A stretch of DNA of 64,000 bases from Streptomyces qinglanensis. GTDB taxonomy: Bacteria; Actinomycetota; Actinomycetes; Streptomycetales; Streptomycetaceae. Position numbers and translations under genes: made by a program. This document shows positions 37,054 through 48,312 of the stretch, piece by piece. The stretch spans positions 124,001-188,000 of the forward strand of contig NZ_FOGO01000012.1 of assembly GCF_900111245.1 (NCBI RefSeq), given 5' to 3'. Numbering within the stretch: the first letter of the stretch is position 1; each line of letters opens with the position of its first letter. Below the pieces are notes generated by a model, which was not told the DNA's origin, did not search any database, and worked only from the letters and a program-made list of their open reading frames with translations.

Positions 37054-38166
37054 TCACGACGCCACCTCGCGGAGCCGCTCGGCCGCGGCCTCCGGCGGCA
37101 CGTCGTTGATGAACACGTCCATCCCGGACTCGGACCCGGCGAGGAACTTCAGCTTCCCCGGGGCCCGGCGGATGGTGAAGAGCTCCAGGTGGAGGGCGAA
37201 CTCCTCGCGGCTCGCCAGCCGCGGGCCCGGGTCGGTGCCGAACGGCGCCTGGTGCCAGGCGGCGATGTAGGGGGTGCGGGCCGCGGGTTCGCCGAAGAGA
37301 CGGTCGAAGCGGCGCAGCAGCTCCAGGTAGATCCCGGGGAACTCGGCGCGGGCCGGCTCGCTCAGCCCGAGCAGGTCGGGCACCCGGGAGGTGGGGTGCA
37401 GGTGCACCTCGTAGGGCCAGCGCGCGGCGTGCGGGACGAAGGCGATCCAGTGTTCGCCCTCCAGGACGATCCGCTCCCCGGCGGCGCGTTCGGCGGCCAC
37501 CACGCTCTCGAAGAGGTTGCCGCCGGGGCCCGCGGCGTGTTCGGCCAGGGAGCGCAGCATCCGGGCGGTCCGCGGGGTGGTGAACGGGTAGCCGTAGATC
37601 TGGCCGTGCGGGTGGGAGAGGGTCACCCCGATCTCCTCGCCGCGGTTCTCGAAGCAGTACACCTGCTCGACGCCGGGGACGTGGGAGAGCTCGGCGGTGC
37701 GGTCGGTCCACACGTCCAGGACGAGGCGGGCCTGCTCCTCGTCCAGGTCGGCGAAGGAGGCGCGGTGGTCGGAGGTGAAGCTGACGACCTCGCAGCGGCC
37801 GGCGCCGGGCATCTGCCGGAAGAGTCCGGCGGGGCCGTCGGCCTGCGGCGGGCCGGGCGCCCCGTGGAAGGAGGGGAAGCGGTTCTCGAAGACGGCGACG
37901 TCGTAGTCGGACTCCGGGATCTCGCTCATCCGCCCGTCGCGGGAGGGGCACAGCGGGCACTCGTCGGCCGGGGGGTGGTAGGTGCGGGCGTTGCGGTGCG
38001 CGGTGACGCCGACCCATTCGTCCAGCAGCGGATCGTGCCGGGCCTGGGCGTGGGCCTCCATGGCGGGCATCGGGCGCCGGTCGGCGGTGGTGCGGACGGC
38101 GTCGTCGTGGAGGTCGTAGTAAACGATCTCGCGGCCGTCGGCCAGACGGCCTGAGGTCTTCTTCAC
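37054..38166 (-). CDS. galT: Galactose-1-phosphate uridylyltransferase
   Basis: 370 aa. Transfers UMP from UDP-glucose to galactose-1-phosphate. Active-site HPHGQIYGYP with the nucleophilic His; zinc ligands in ECPLC; FENRFPSFHG and the C-terminal AWHQAPFG are standard. GTG 38166 with GAGGAG seven bases upstream. First gene of galTEK, divergent from the sodium/solute symporter. Confidence 0.96.
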   Translation of the reverse strand: MKKTSGRLADGREIVYYDLHDDAVRTTADRRPMPAMEAHAQARHDPLLDEWVGVTAHRNARTYHPPADECPLCPSRDGRMSEIPESDYDVAVFENRFPSFHGAPGPPQADGPAGLFRQMPGAGRCEVVSFTSDHRASFADLDEEQARLVLDVWTDRTAELSHVPGVEQVYCFENRGEEIGVTLSHPHGQIYGYPFTTPRTARMLRSLAEHAAGPGGNLFESVVAAERAAGERIVLEGEHWIAFVPHAARWPYEVHLHPTSRVPDLLGLSEPARAEFPGIYLELLRRFDRLFGEPAARTPYIAAWHQAPFGTDPGPRLASREEFALHLELFTIRRAPGKLKFLAGSESGMDVFINDVPPEAAAERLREVAS

Positions 38167-38468
38167 CGGGTGGCTCCTCGTTCCTGGACCTCAAACATAA
38201 TCACACACAAGGAACCACGAGCCAACAGAACCTTCAACGCCGAGCAGCGTCGGATCCCCGCCCGTCCTCGACGGGCGTACGACGGGGGCGGCGGCGAGCA
38301 ACGGCGGGCGACGACGAGGAACAGGCCAGACGAAGCAGGACAAAGCGGCGAGCTCAACCGTCGAGATTCATCACAATCAAACAAACTCCCGCAACAGGAC
38401 CTTTCAAAAACTGAAACCTCGGCGGTACGTTCACGTGCGTTCCGATCGCGCAATGAAGCGAGTGACCC
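38167..38468. promoter_or_regulatory. Divergent gal/symporter control region
   Basis: 302 bases, A/T-rich for this genome. Two related sites flank it: TCAAACATAATCACACACAA (38191-38210, near galT) and TCATCACAATCAAACAAAC (38368-38386, near the symporter). Both combine CAAACA and AATCA words, like operators of DeoR-family sugar regulators. The sequence TTTCA-N5-TGAAA at 38402-38416 is a separate inverted repeat. The symporter ATG at 38469 lacks a strong ribosome site. Regulator assignment is inference. Confidence 0.5.
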
Positions 38469-40139
38469 ATGTTGCACTTGGCCGAAGGGCTACGGCTCCC
38501 CACCAACGGACTCGACTACACACTCCTCGGCATCTACTTCGCCGTCGTGCTCGGGATCGGCTTCGCCGCCCGGCGCAGTGTGAAGACCAGCCTCGACTTC
38601 TTCCTCTCCGGCCGGTCGCTCCCCGCGTGGATCACCGGCCTCGCCTTCGTGGCGGCCAACCTCGGCGCCACCGAGATCCTCGGCATGGCCGCCAACGGCG
38701 CCCAGTACGGCGTCTACACCGTGCACTGGTACTGGATCGGCGCCATCCCGGCCATGGTCTTCCTGGGCCTGGTGATGATGCCGTTCTACTACGGCTCCAA
38801 GGTCCGCTCGGTGCCCGAGTTCCTGCTGCACCGGTTCGGCCCCTCCTCGCATCTGCTCAGCTCGATCATCTTCGCGGTCTCCTCCGTGCTGATCGCGGGC
38901 GTGAACCTCTACGCGCTCGCGCTCGTGCTGAAGGCGCTGCTGGGCTGGGAGCTGTGGATCTCCATCGTGGTGGCGGGCTTCTTCGTGCTCGCCTACATCA
39001 CGCTCGGCGGCCTCTCCTCGGCGATCTACACCGAGGTGCTGCAGTTCTTCGTCATCCTCGCCGCGCTGATCCCGCTCACCGTCGTGGGCCTCAAGCGGGT
39101 CGGCGGCTGGGGCGGCATAAGCGACACCCTCTCCGGCGAGAAGGGCGGCGCCTTCATGACCGCCTGGGACGGCACCGGCATCGGCTCCGCCAACCCGCTG
39201 GGCGCCAACTGGCTGACCATCGTGCTGGGCCTGGGCTTCGTGATGAGCTTCGGCTACTGGACGACCAACTTCGCCGAGGTGCAGCGCGCGCTGTCCGCCA
39301 AGAACCTCTCGGCCGCCAAGCGCACCCCGCTGATCGCCGCCTTCCCCAAGATCTTCATCCCGGCGGTCGTGGTCATCCCCGGCCTGATCGCGCTCGTGAT
39401 GGAGCCGACCCTGGGCAAGCACGAGGACGGGCTGCAGTACAACGACGCCATCCCGGTGCTGATGCGCGACCTGCTGCCCAACGGGGTGCTGGGCATCGCG
39501 GTCACCGGTCTGCTGGCGGCGTTCATGGCCGGCATGGCCGCCAACATCTCCTCCTTCAACACCGTCTTCACCAACGACATCTGGGCCGCGTACCTGAAGA
39601 AGGACCAGCCGGACGAGTACTACGTCAGGACGGCCCGCTGGGTCACCGTCGTCGGCGTGCTGATCGGCATGGGGACCGCGTTCATCGCCTCCTCGTTCAG
39701 CAACATCATGAACTACCTGCAGACGCTGTTCTCCTTCTTCAACGTGCCGCTGTTCGTCGTGTTCATCATCGGCATGTTCTGGAAGAAGACCACGCCGGCC
39801 GCCGGGTTCTGGGGCCTGCTGAGCGGCACCGCCGGCGCGATGGTGAACTACTTCTGGTTCTACAAGCACGGCGTCATCGACATCCCCAGCGACCAGGGAG
39901 CCAACTTCGTCTCCTCGATCGTCGCCTTCGTGCTGGGCGCCGCGGTGATGGTGGTGGTCACGCTGTTCACCCGGTCCAAGCCGGTCGAGGAGCTCGCGGG
40001 GCTGGTGTACGGCACCCGGTCGCCCGGTGCGGAGGAGCCGCCCGGCGAGGGCGACGACGCGTGGTACCGCAGGCCCGCGCTGCTGGGCTGGGGCGCGGTG
40101 ATCCTCGCGGCCCTCTGCTACATCCCCTTCTCCTTCTGA
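38469..40139 (+). CDS. Sodium/solute symporter (SSS family), probable galactose importer
   Basis: 556 aa with about 14 hydrophobic helices. SSS features: DFFLSGRSLPAWITGLAFVAANLGATEILGMAANGAQYG (N-terminal sodium/substrate region), then GGLSSAIYTEVLQFF and the SGMAANISSFNTVFTND-like block near 360. The C-terminus has a short charged loop before a last helix. The same overall pattern is found in SglT-type sugar transporters. Being divergent from galTEK with shared operator-like sites supports galactose as substrate; other sugars remain possible. Confidence 0.88.
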   Translation: MLHLAEGLRLPTNGLDYTLLGIYFAVVLGIGFAARRSVKTSLDFFLSGRSLPAWITGLAFVAANLGATEILGMAANGAQYGVYTVHWYWIGAIPAMVFLGLVMMPFYYGSKVRSVPEFLLHRFGPSSHLLSSIIFAVSSVLIAGVNLYALALVLKALLGWELWISIVVAGFFVLAYITLGGLSSAIYTEVLQFFVILAALIPLTVVGLKRVGGWGGISDTLSGEKGGAFMTAWDGTGIGSANPLGANWLTIVLGLGFVMSFGYWTTNFAEVQRALSAKNLSAAKRTPLIAAFPKIFIPAVVVIPGLIALVMEPTLGKHEDGLQYNDAIPVLMRDLLPNGVLGIAVTGLLAAFMAGMAANISSFNTVFTNDIWAAYLKKDQPDEYYVRTARWVTVVGVLIGMGTAFIASSFSNIMNYLQTLFSFFNVPLFVVFIIGMFWKKTTPAAGFWGLLSGTAGAMVNYFWFYKHGVIDIPSDQGANFVSSIVAFVLGAAVMVVVTLFTRSKPVEELAGLVYGTRSPGAEEPPGEGDDAWYRRPALLGWGAVILAALCYIPFSF

Positions 40140-40167
40140 GCCCCGACGCGAAGGACACTGAAGCGCA

Positions 40168-40479
40168 ATGAACGACAACAGCACCGAAAAGCCCGCCGCC
40201 CAGCAGGTGGCCACGAACGTCGAGGAGCTGGAGCGGCGCTCCCGCACCGCGGCCCGCCTCTTCGACGTACGGCGCATCATCGGCGGCCTGTTCGTGGTCT
40301 ACGGCGTGCTGGTCACCCTCGCGGGGGTCTTCGCCTCGGACGAGGACCTGAAGAAGGCCCAGGACATCAACATCAACCTGTGGACCGGACTCGCCATGCT
40401 GCTCCTGGGCCTGGGCTTCCTGCTCTGGCTCCGCCTCAGCCCCACCATCCCGCCGCCGGCGCCGGAGGACGAGGAGTAG
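40168..40479 (+). CDS. Small two-helix membrane protein, symporter partner
   Basis: 103 aa. A charged N-terminal stretch (VEELERRSRTAARLFDVR) precedes two membrane helices, about 36-56 and 70-90, and an acidic Pro-rich tail. It lies 28 bases after the symporter with GAAGGA upstream of the ATG, so it is in the same transcript. No characterised function; an accessory role in transport is inferred only from linkage. Confidence 0.75.
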   Translation: MNDNSTEKPAAQQVATNVEELERRSRTAARLFDVRRIIGGLFVVYGVLVTLAGVFASDEDLKKAQDININLWTGLAMLLLGLGFLLWLRLSPTIPPPAPEDEE

Positions 40480-40587
40480 ACGGCCGCCCGGTCCCGTCGG
40501 CGGCCCGGAACCGCGGACAACCGGAGCCGCCGGCCGTCGAAGCGCGGGCGGCACCCGGCCCCGGCGTGCGCAGCGCGTGCGCCGGGT

Positions 40588-41262
40588 TCAGCCGCCCGCG
40601 CCCCCGACCCGCTCCAGCAGCCCCGTGCGGGCGGCGAGCGCGGCGGCCTCCAGGCGCGAACCGACGCCCAGCTTCATCAGCACCCGCTGCACGTGGGTGC
40701 GTGCCGTACTGGGGGCGATCCGCATCCCGGCCGCGATCAGCCGGGTGTCCTCGCCCTCGGCGACCCGCACCAGCACCTCCACCTCCCGCGGGGTGAGCAT
40801 CTGCAGCAGCCGGGCCCCCTCGTCGTCCGGCTCGGCGGCCGGGTTGAGCAACTCGGCGAACGACTGGCTCAGCAACTGCGGCGCCACGGCCGCCTCACCG
40901 GCCCGCGCCTTGACCATGGCCCGCTCGACGCCCTCGATCCGCTCGTCGTGCCGCACATAGCCGGACGCCCCCGCCGCGAAGGCGGAGGCGATCCCGCGCG
41001 GGCTCGGCACCGGGCCGAGCACCACCACCGCGATCTGCGGTTTCTCTCTCTTGATCCGCACCACCGGATCGAAGGCACCCGGCTCTGCGGGCGTCGCCGT
41101 ACCCAGCAGACACACCTCCGGTGCCCTGCTGATCACCAACTCGGCCGCACCGCCACTGGGCGCGGCCGCCGCGAGCACGCGGTGCCCGCGCAGCTTCAGT
41201 GCCGAGGCAAGGGCCTCGGCGAGCAGGCGGTGGTCGTCGACCACCATGAGCCGCACGCTCAT
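40588..41262 (-). CDS. Orphan LuxR-type regulator with degenerate receiver
   Basis: 224 aa. The N-terminal receiver keeps VVDDHR (Asp9/Asp10), but the phosphoacceptor strand reads CLLGT, with Gly54 in place of Asp. The usual Lys position (GASGYVRHDE) holds Arg. The LuxR-type helix-turn-helix is intact: LTPREVEVLVRVAEGE, then IAPSTARTHVQRVLMKLGV. Start ATG 41262 has GGGAG eight bases upstream; GTG 41280 does not. With the acceptor missing, control by phosphorylation is unlikely. Convergent with the symporter unit. Confidence 0.87.
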   Translation of the reverse strand: MSVRLMVVDDHRLLAEALASALKLRGHRVLAAAAPSGGAAELVISRAPEVCLLGTATPAEPGAFDPVVRIKREKPQIAVVVLGPVPSPRGIASAFAAGASGYVRHDERIEGVERAMVKARAGEAAVAPQLLSQSFAELLNPAAEPDDEGARLLQMLTPREVEVLVRVAEGEDTRLIAAGMRIAPSTARTHVQRVLMKLGVGSRLEAAALAARTGLLERVGGAGG

Positions 41263-41418
41263 CAAGCTCGCTCCCCCCACACACGCTATGGATGGCCCCG
41301 CACCCCCCTGCGCAGCCCGTCTCTTGTTCCCCGGGAAGCTACACGCTCACTCGGCGTTCCGCGCCCCTTACGGGCTGAAATCCCCAAGGGAGGGCTTGAA
41401 GACGGCCCCCGGAACGGC

Positions 41419-41454
41419 CGACGGCCCGCCACGGTGTGCCGTGGCGGGCCGTCG
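41419..41454 (-). terminator. Strong hairpin after the first PQQ-propeller gene
   Basis: CGACGGCCCGCCACGG (41419-41434) pairs perfectly over 16 bp with 41439-41454 around loop TGTG. It sits just past the stop of the leftward propeller gene at 41528. Confidence 0.85.
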
Positions 41455-41527
41455 GGGGTCGGTCAGGACGGGGACGGTTCCCCGGCCCCGCACCGCGGCT
41501 GGGCCGCCGCGCGGGGGTCCGGCGGGC

Positions 41528-43333
41528 TCACTGCGGTCCGAAACCGGCCGCCAGCTTGTCGAAGGGGTCGTCGTAGTCGCTGTCGGGCTTCGAGACGGTC
41601 GAGGAGCTCAGGAAGAGCTTGCCGTTCTTGAAGCGCACCGGCTCCCGAAGGCTGCTCGCGCTGATGTTGAACGCCTGCTCGCCCTCGCCCTGCTCGACCC
41701 GCGGCATCTTCAGCAGCAGCGTCTGCTTCCCCTTGCCGGGCTCGATGCTGACGACCTCGCCGCCCGCGTCGTAGTCCGGCAGCTTGTAGGCGAGGAGGTT
41801 GGGGCCGTCCATCCGGATCGGCACGAAGCTGCGCTTCTCCCCGGCCTCGGCCTTCCACTTGGTGTTCCCGCTGTCGAAGTCGAACGCCATGATCTCGTTC
41901 GTCCGGCCGTACTCGGCCTTGCCGCTGTGCTCCTCCGTGGCGAGGTAGACGGTGTCCTTGCCCACCGCGATGTTGTAGCAGCTGTCGACCTCGACGCCGC
42001 AGGGGCGGACGTAGTTGTCGTCGATCGAGATCCGGGCTTTGAGCTTCTTGTCCTCACCGACCGTCATGACGTCGCTGGTGAGTTCGCTTCCGGCGCCGAC
42101 CACCAGGACGAGCGGATCGGTGGAGGCGATCCGCACGTTCTTCGCGCCCTTGGGCACGTCGAACTTCCAGGTGGCCTTCCCCTTGTTCTTCGGATCGAGC
42201 CGCTGCACGCTGATCTGCGGCTCGGAGAAGCTGCCGCACTCGGTGACCGCGTACAGCTCCTTGCCGCCCGAGTACCCCTCGTCGCGGCAGTTGCTCGACT
42301 TGCTCTTCCACAACTGCTTGCCCGAGGGGATGTCGTAGGCGGCGGAACCGCCGATCCACGCGGTGGCCACGGTGTCGCCGCTGATGGCCACGTTGTCGTT
42401 GGACGACTCGTCCTTGGCGCCGGACATCTTCTCGTCCATGACGATCTTCCCGGTGTCCAGGTCGACCGCGACCATCCGGTTGCAGGAGGCGTTGCTGGAG
42501 ATCGTCTCGCGCACGACCATGGCCACCTCGTGGCGCTTCGTCATGCCGTTCGAGGCGCTGCACACCTCGCCCTTCAGCGAGACCGGCGACTTCTGCTCGT
42601 CGGTCTTGAGGTCCACGATCAGGAGTTCCTTGACGGAGACCTTGGCGAACACCTTGTCCGTGGCCCAGGCTCCGGGAACCGTGGTGTGGTCCTTGACCTT
42701 GGGGTCCTGGATGTTGAACAGTTCGTCGCCCTTGGTGCTCTTGGGCTTGGTCTCCAGACCGCCGTTGCCCTCGGACTTCTGCGAACTGCCCTTGGACTCG
42801 TCCTTCTTCCCGCCCTCGTCGTCGCCGCGGGTGAGCAGGAACACGCCCGCACCGGCGACCAGCACCACCGCGACGGCAGCCGCGATCAGGGCCATGAGCT
42901 TGGTGTTCTTCTTGCCGCCCCCGGGACCTCCGGGAACACCGGGGCCTCCGGGACCCCCAGGCCCCTGGTATCCGGGCGGCGGCTGCTGACCGTAGGGGCC
43001 GGACTGACCGTAGGGCGCCGCGGGCTGGCCGTAGGGCGCCGCGGGCTGGCCGTAGGCCATCGTGGGCGCGCTGTGCTGGCCGCCGGGCGGCGGACCGGCG
43101 GCCCCGGGAGGCCCCGGCGGCGGTCCCGGCGGACCGGGCGGGCCCTGCTGCTGCGGATAGCCGTAGCCGCCCGGCGGTGGCGACTGCGGGGGCTGCGGCG
43201 GCTGCTGAGGCGGCTGTCCGGGCTGCTGCGGATAGCCGTAGGCCGGCTGCCCCTGCGGATCGCGCGGGGGCTCCTGCGGTGCGCCGTAGCCCCCGGGCGG
43301 CGGCTGGCTCGGCGGCGGAGGCGGCTGCGACAT
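41528..43333 (-). CDS. Membrane-anchored PQQ/BamB-like beta-propeller protein
   Basis: 601 aa. Residues 1-140 are a Pro/Gln/Gly-rich cytoplasmic tail with PYGQPAA repeats and GPGGPGGPGVPGG. A membrane helix lies at about 145-167 (LMALIAAAVAVVLVAGAGVFLL). The outside part is a repeated beta-rich domain with W-containing blades (VDLDTGKIV, WKFDVPKGAK, GNTKWKAEAGE), like PQQ-type eight-bladed propellers used as scaffolds. No catalytic site was seen. ATG 43333 with AAGGGAA. Downstream neighbour and paralog of the gene at 43483-45084. Possible signal or cell-wall binding role, unknown. Confidence 0.82.
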   Translation of the reverse strand: MSQPPPPPSQPPPGGYGAPQEPPRDPQGQPAYGYPQQPGQPPQQPPQPPQSPPPGGYGYPQQQGPPGPPGPPPGPPGAAGPPPGGQHSAPTMAYGQPAAPYGQPAAPYGQSGPYGQQPPPGYQGPGGPGGPGVPGGPGGGKKNTKLMALIAAAVAVVLVAGAGVFLLTRGDDEGGKKDESKGSSQKSEGNGGLETKPKSTKGDELFNIQDPKVKDHTTVPGAWATDKVFAKVSVKELLIVDLKTDEQKSPVSLKGEVCSASNGMTKRHEVAMVVRETISSNASCNRMVAVDLDTGKIVMDEKMSGAKDESSNDNVAISGDTVATAWIGGSAAYDIPSGKQLWKSKSSNCRDEGYSGGKELYAVTECGSFSEPQISVQRLDPKNKGKATWKFDVPKGAKNVRIASTDPLVLVVGAGSELTSDVMTVGEDKKLKARISIDDNYVRPCGVEVDSCYNIAVGKDTVYLATEEHSGKAEYGRTNEIMAFDFDSGNTKWKAEAGEKRSFVPIRMDGPNLLAYKLPDYDAGGEVVSIEPGKGKQTLLLKMPRVEQGEGEQAFNISASSLREPVRFKNGKLFLSSSTVSKPDSDYDDPFDKLAAGFGPQ

Positions 43334-43482
43334 GACATTCCCTTGATACGGGCAGACCGCGCGCCCGGCGCCTCAAACCCCCGTAGGGCCGAGCGAATCG
43401 GACATCATGGCCCACCATCGGCAGACTGCTGAGCGGACATTCTTTCTACCACCGGACTCCCGGGACCCGGATCCCGGTTCCG

Positions 43483-45084
43483 TCACCGTCCGGTACCGAA
43501 CCCCATGGCCAACGGAGCCTTCTCCTTGGCGTCGGTGTCGTTCTTCCCGTACAGCAGGCTCCGCTGCAGGAAGAGCCGGCCGCCCACGTAGAGCGCGGGG
43601 GCGCTCCCGCTCATCGTCGGCACCCGGAAGCGGCTCTGCTGCTCGGCGGTCTTGTCCGGCAGCCGCAGCAGCCCGCGCTGCTCCCCGTCCCCCGGGGACA
43701 CGCTGACGACCTGGCCGCCCTTGTCGTAGGCGGGGGTCACGTACGCGATCGCCTTGTCGCCCTGCGTCCCGATGGGGAACACCGTGCGGCCCTCGCCCGC
43801 GCTGGACTTCCACTTCGGCTCGCCGCTGTGGAAGCCGAAACCCATGACCTCGTTGGTGCGGGACAGGGAGTCGTCGCTCTTGCCCGAGTGCTCCTTGGTC
43901 GCGATGTAGACCATGTCCTCGGTCGCCACGACGTTGAAGCACGCCTCACTGCCCAGATTGCCGATGCCGCAGCCCGGTTCGTAACGGTCGCCGAGGCTGA
44001 AGGTGGCGGCGATCGAGCCGTCGTCGTCGATCGTCATGACCTCCGACTCCGATGCGTCGCCGATGCCCAGCACCAACACGATCGGATCGGTGTCCACGAT
44101 GCGGACGGCACGCCCGTCCTTGAGGTTGTGGGGCAGCCGCATGTCCCAGGTGGAGTGGCCGGTCTTCGGGTCGAGCTGGTTGAGCGTCAGCGACTCGTCG
44201 CACTCCAGGACCACCAGCAGCCGGGCGCCACCGCCGTACCGGCTGTGCTCGCAGGTCTCCCCGGTCTCCTTGCTCTTCCACAGCGGGTCACCGCCCTCGA
44301 TCGGGAAGGCGGCGAAGCCGCCGATCCAGGAGAGCGCGACGGTGTCCTGGGCGACGGTCAGGTTCACGTCGCCGCCGCCGAAGATGGTCCTGCCGATGGG
44401 GATGGGCTGGTCCCACAGCTTCTTGCCGGTGTCGACGTCGAAGACGGCGACGGAGTTGCAACCGCCGCTCCCCTTCTCGAAGGCGACGGCCGTGCGGTGG
44501 TCGTCGGTCATGTGCGGCGACGCCGCACAGACCGGGCCGCCCAGCGGGATGCGCCAGGCGCGTTTGCCGTTCATCCGGTATCCCTCGATCGCGTTGATCG
44601 AGGACTTGGCGTAGATCTTCTCGGTCGCCCAGCTCCCGTCGGCGCCCTGGGCGTCCTTGACATGGGTGTCCGGCTGTTCGAGAGAGAAGAGCTGCTTCGC
44701 GTGGCTGCCGCCGGGGACACCCGCCTCGGAGCCCCGGGGGCCGTCGCCGTCCTCGCCGCCGACGGAGAACAGCCATATGCCGCCCGCGACCAGCACCACG
44801 GCGACCACCGCCGCGAGGATGCGGACTGCCTTGGGGCTGCGGCCGCGCGGCGCGAACGATCCGCCGGCGCCGGACGGCGGAGGCGGCAGTTGCGGAGCGG
44901 ACGGGTAACCGCCGTACGGCGCCTGGCCGAAGCCCGGCCCGGACGGCGGCGCCGAGGGCGGCGCGGCGGGAGGTGCCGGCGGCTGCTGCGGTGCCGGTGC
45001 CTGCTGCTGCGGTGGCGGCTGCACGGGTGGATTCCAGCCACCCTGGGGAGGCTGACCGGGCGGCGGGGGCGGCGGCTGTGTCAT
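43483..45084 (-). CDS. Second membrane-anchored PQQ/BamB-like propeller protein
   Basis: 533 aa. Same plan as its neighbour: Pro/Gln-rich tail (1-83), membrane helix near 87-106 (ILAAVVAVVLVAGGIWLF), then a propeller-like domain with DVDTGKKLWDQP, LDPKTGHSTWDM and a GEPKWKSSAGEGRTVFPIG segment matching GNTKWKAEAGEKRSFVPIR in the paralog. The two clearly arose by tandem duplication and have since diverged. ATG 45084 with GAGGAAC. Function unknown. Confidence 0.82.
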   Translation of the reverse strand: MTQPPPPPPGQPPQGGWNPPVQPPPQQQAPAPQQPPAPPAAPPSAPPSGPGFGQAPYGGYPSAPQLPPPPSGAGGSFAPRGRSPKAVRILAAVVAVVLVAGGIWLFSVGGEDGDGPRGSEAGVPGGSHAKQLFSLEQPDTHVKDAQGADGSWATEKIYAKSSINAIEGYRMNGKRAWRIPLGGPVCAASPHMTDDHRTAVAFEKGSGGCNSVAVFDVDTGKKLWDQPIPIGRTIFGGGDVNLTVAQDTVALSWIGGFAAFPIEGGDPLWKSKETGETCEHSRYGGGARLLVVLECDESLTLNQLDPKTGHSTWDMRLPHNLKDGRAVRIVDTDPIVLVLGIGDASESEVMTIDDDGSIAATFSLGDRYEPGCGIGNLGSEACFNVVATEDMVYIATKEHSGKSDDSLSRTNEVMGFGFHSGEPKWKSSAGEGRTVFPIGTQGDKAIAYVTPAYDKGGQVVSVSPGDGEQRGLLRLPDKTAEQQSRFRVPTMSGSAPALYVGGRLFLQRSLLYGKNDTDAKEKAPLAMGFGTGR

Positions 45085-45142
45085 CGCAGTTCCTCAGGAA
45101 GGAGCAGGGCGCCCCTTTCTACCACCACCCCCGAAGGGGTTG

Positions 45143-47002
<1,860 letters not shown>

Positions 47003-47121
47003 CTCTCTCCTGTTGGGGGCCGACCCCCAGGGTAGCTCTGCCCCGGCAGCCGCCGGCCGGCGGCCGGGTCCTCCGCGGGCGGACCGCCGGGTACGGACCC
47101 GCGCGCCGTCCCCCGGGAGGC

Positions 47122-48126
47122 TCAGGTGCCGTGCAGCATCAGCGCTATGCCGCCCACCATGAGCACGCTCGCGGCGGTCCTGGGCCAGCCGAACCGCTCC
47201 TTGAAGAAGAGAGCGCCTATCGCGGCCCCGGCGATGATCGAGGACTCCCGCAGCGCCGCCACCGGTGCCAGCGGTGCCCGGGTCTGCGCCCACAGCACCA
47301 GTCCGTAGGCCAGCACCGACAGCGCCCCGCCCAGCAGCCCGCGCAGGGCCATCGGGCGCAGCTCCGCGACCAGGGCGCGGCGGCGGGTGAGCAGGGCCCA
47401 GACCGGGATCGCCAGCCCCTCCAGCAGCATCAGCCACGCGATGTAGCCCAGCGGGCTGCCGGCGGCCCGCACGCCCACCCCGTCCACGACGGTGTACGAG
47501 GCGATGGCCAGGCCCGTGCACACCGCGGCGGTCAGCGCGGGCCACTGCGGCCCGGCACTCGTGCCGGAGCCGGAGGGCACGCCGTCGGAGCCGGAGACGG
47601 CATCGCCGGAGCCGGAGACCGCGTCGTCGACGTCGGAGACCGCGTCGTCGACGTCGGAAGCCGCTCCGCCGGAGTCGGCGGCCGAGCCGGACCCCGCGTG
47701 CGGAGAGCGCCCCGCGCCGCGCAGTCCCCACAGCGCCACCCCGACCAGTCCGGCGGAGGCCAGCAGCACCCCGGCCAGTTGCCATCCGTCGGGCATCTCG
47801 TGCACGAAGACGGCCGCCAGCACCGTCACCACCAGCGGCGCCGTACCCCGCGCGATGGGGTACATCTGCCCGAACTCGCCCATCCGGAAGGAGCGCATCA
47901 GCAGCGCCTGGTAGACGACGTGCAGCGCCGCCGAGAACAGCAGCGGCGGCCAGGCCCCGGCGGCCGGGAGCGGGACGAAGCAGGCCAGCGCGGCGCCGCA
48001 CAGCGCGCCACCGCTGCCGACCAGGGTGAAGGCGAGCAGCTGATCGCGGATGCCGTGCGCCAGCGCGTTCCAGGTGGCGTGGGTGAGCGCCGCGGCCAGC
48101 ACCGCGGCGACGACTGTCGGGGTCAC
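47122..48126 (-). CDS. EamA/DMT-family permease with acidic repeat loop
   Basis: 334 aa. Two EamA halves of about five helices each (first about 5-135, second about 195-332). The central loop (about 140-190) is unusual: acidic and repetitive, with DVDDAVS occurring twice and SGSGDAVSGSDG following, from an 18-base DNA repeat near 47610-47660. GTG 48126 start. Substrate unknown; drug/metabolite efflux is the family habit. Downstream of an ABC-F gene's start, on the same strand. Confidence 0.85.
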   Translation of the reverse strand: MTPTVVAAVLAAALTHATWNALAHGIRDQLLAFTLVGSGGALCGAALACFVPLPAAGAWPPLLFSAALHVVYQALLMRSFRMGEFGQMYPIARGTAPLVVTVLAAVFVHEMPDGWQLAGVLLASAGLVGVALWGLRGAGRSPHAGSGSAADSGGAASDVDDAVSDVDDAVSGSGDAVSGSDGVPSGSGTSAGPQWPALTAAVCTGLAIASYTVVDGVGVRAAGSPLGYIAWLMLLEGLAIPVWALLTRRRALVAELRPMALRGLLGGALSVLAYGLVLWAQTRAPLAPVAALRESSIIAGAAIGALFFKERFGWPRTAASVLMVGGIALMLHGT

Positions 48127-48312
48127 CCTGCGCTGCCGCGGGCGGCGCGGTCACGGAGTCGATGCGTCATGCACAGGACGCTACCGCCGCGTTGATCAGC
48201 GCTTTTACCGGGGTACCGGGGCCCGGCGGCGGCGGTACCGTACGGGCCCGGCGGCGATGACGGATCGGCCCGGGCAGCGGCGGTGCCGGATGAGCCCCGG
48301 CGGCGGTGTGCT

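Noticed and set aside
38490..40280. Long minus-strand frame opposite the symporter
   Set aside because: Antisense product rich in His, Glu, Asp and Arg with no start signal; the plus strand encodes a typical 14-helix transporter.
47003..48154. ABC-F protein fused to an upstream 384-residue domain
   Set aside because: The extra residues are the off-frame reading of the EamA gene; AGGAG before ATG 47002 fixes the start.
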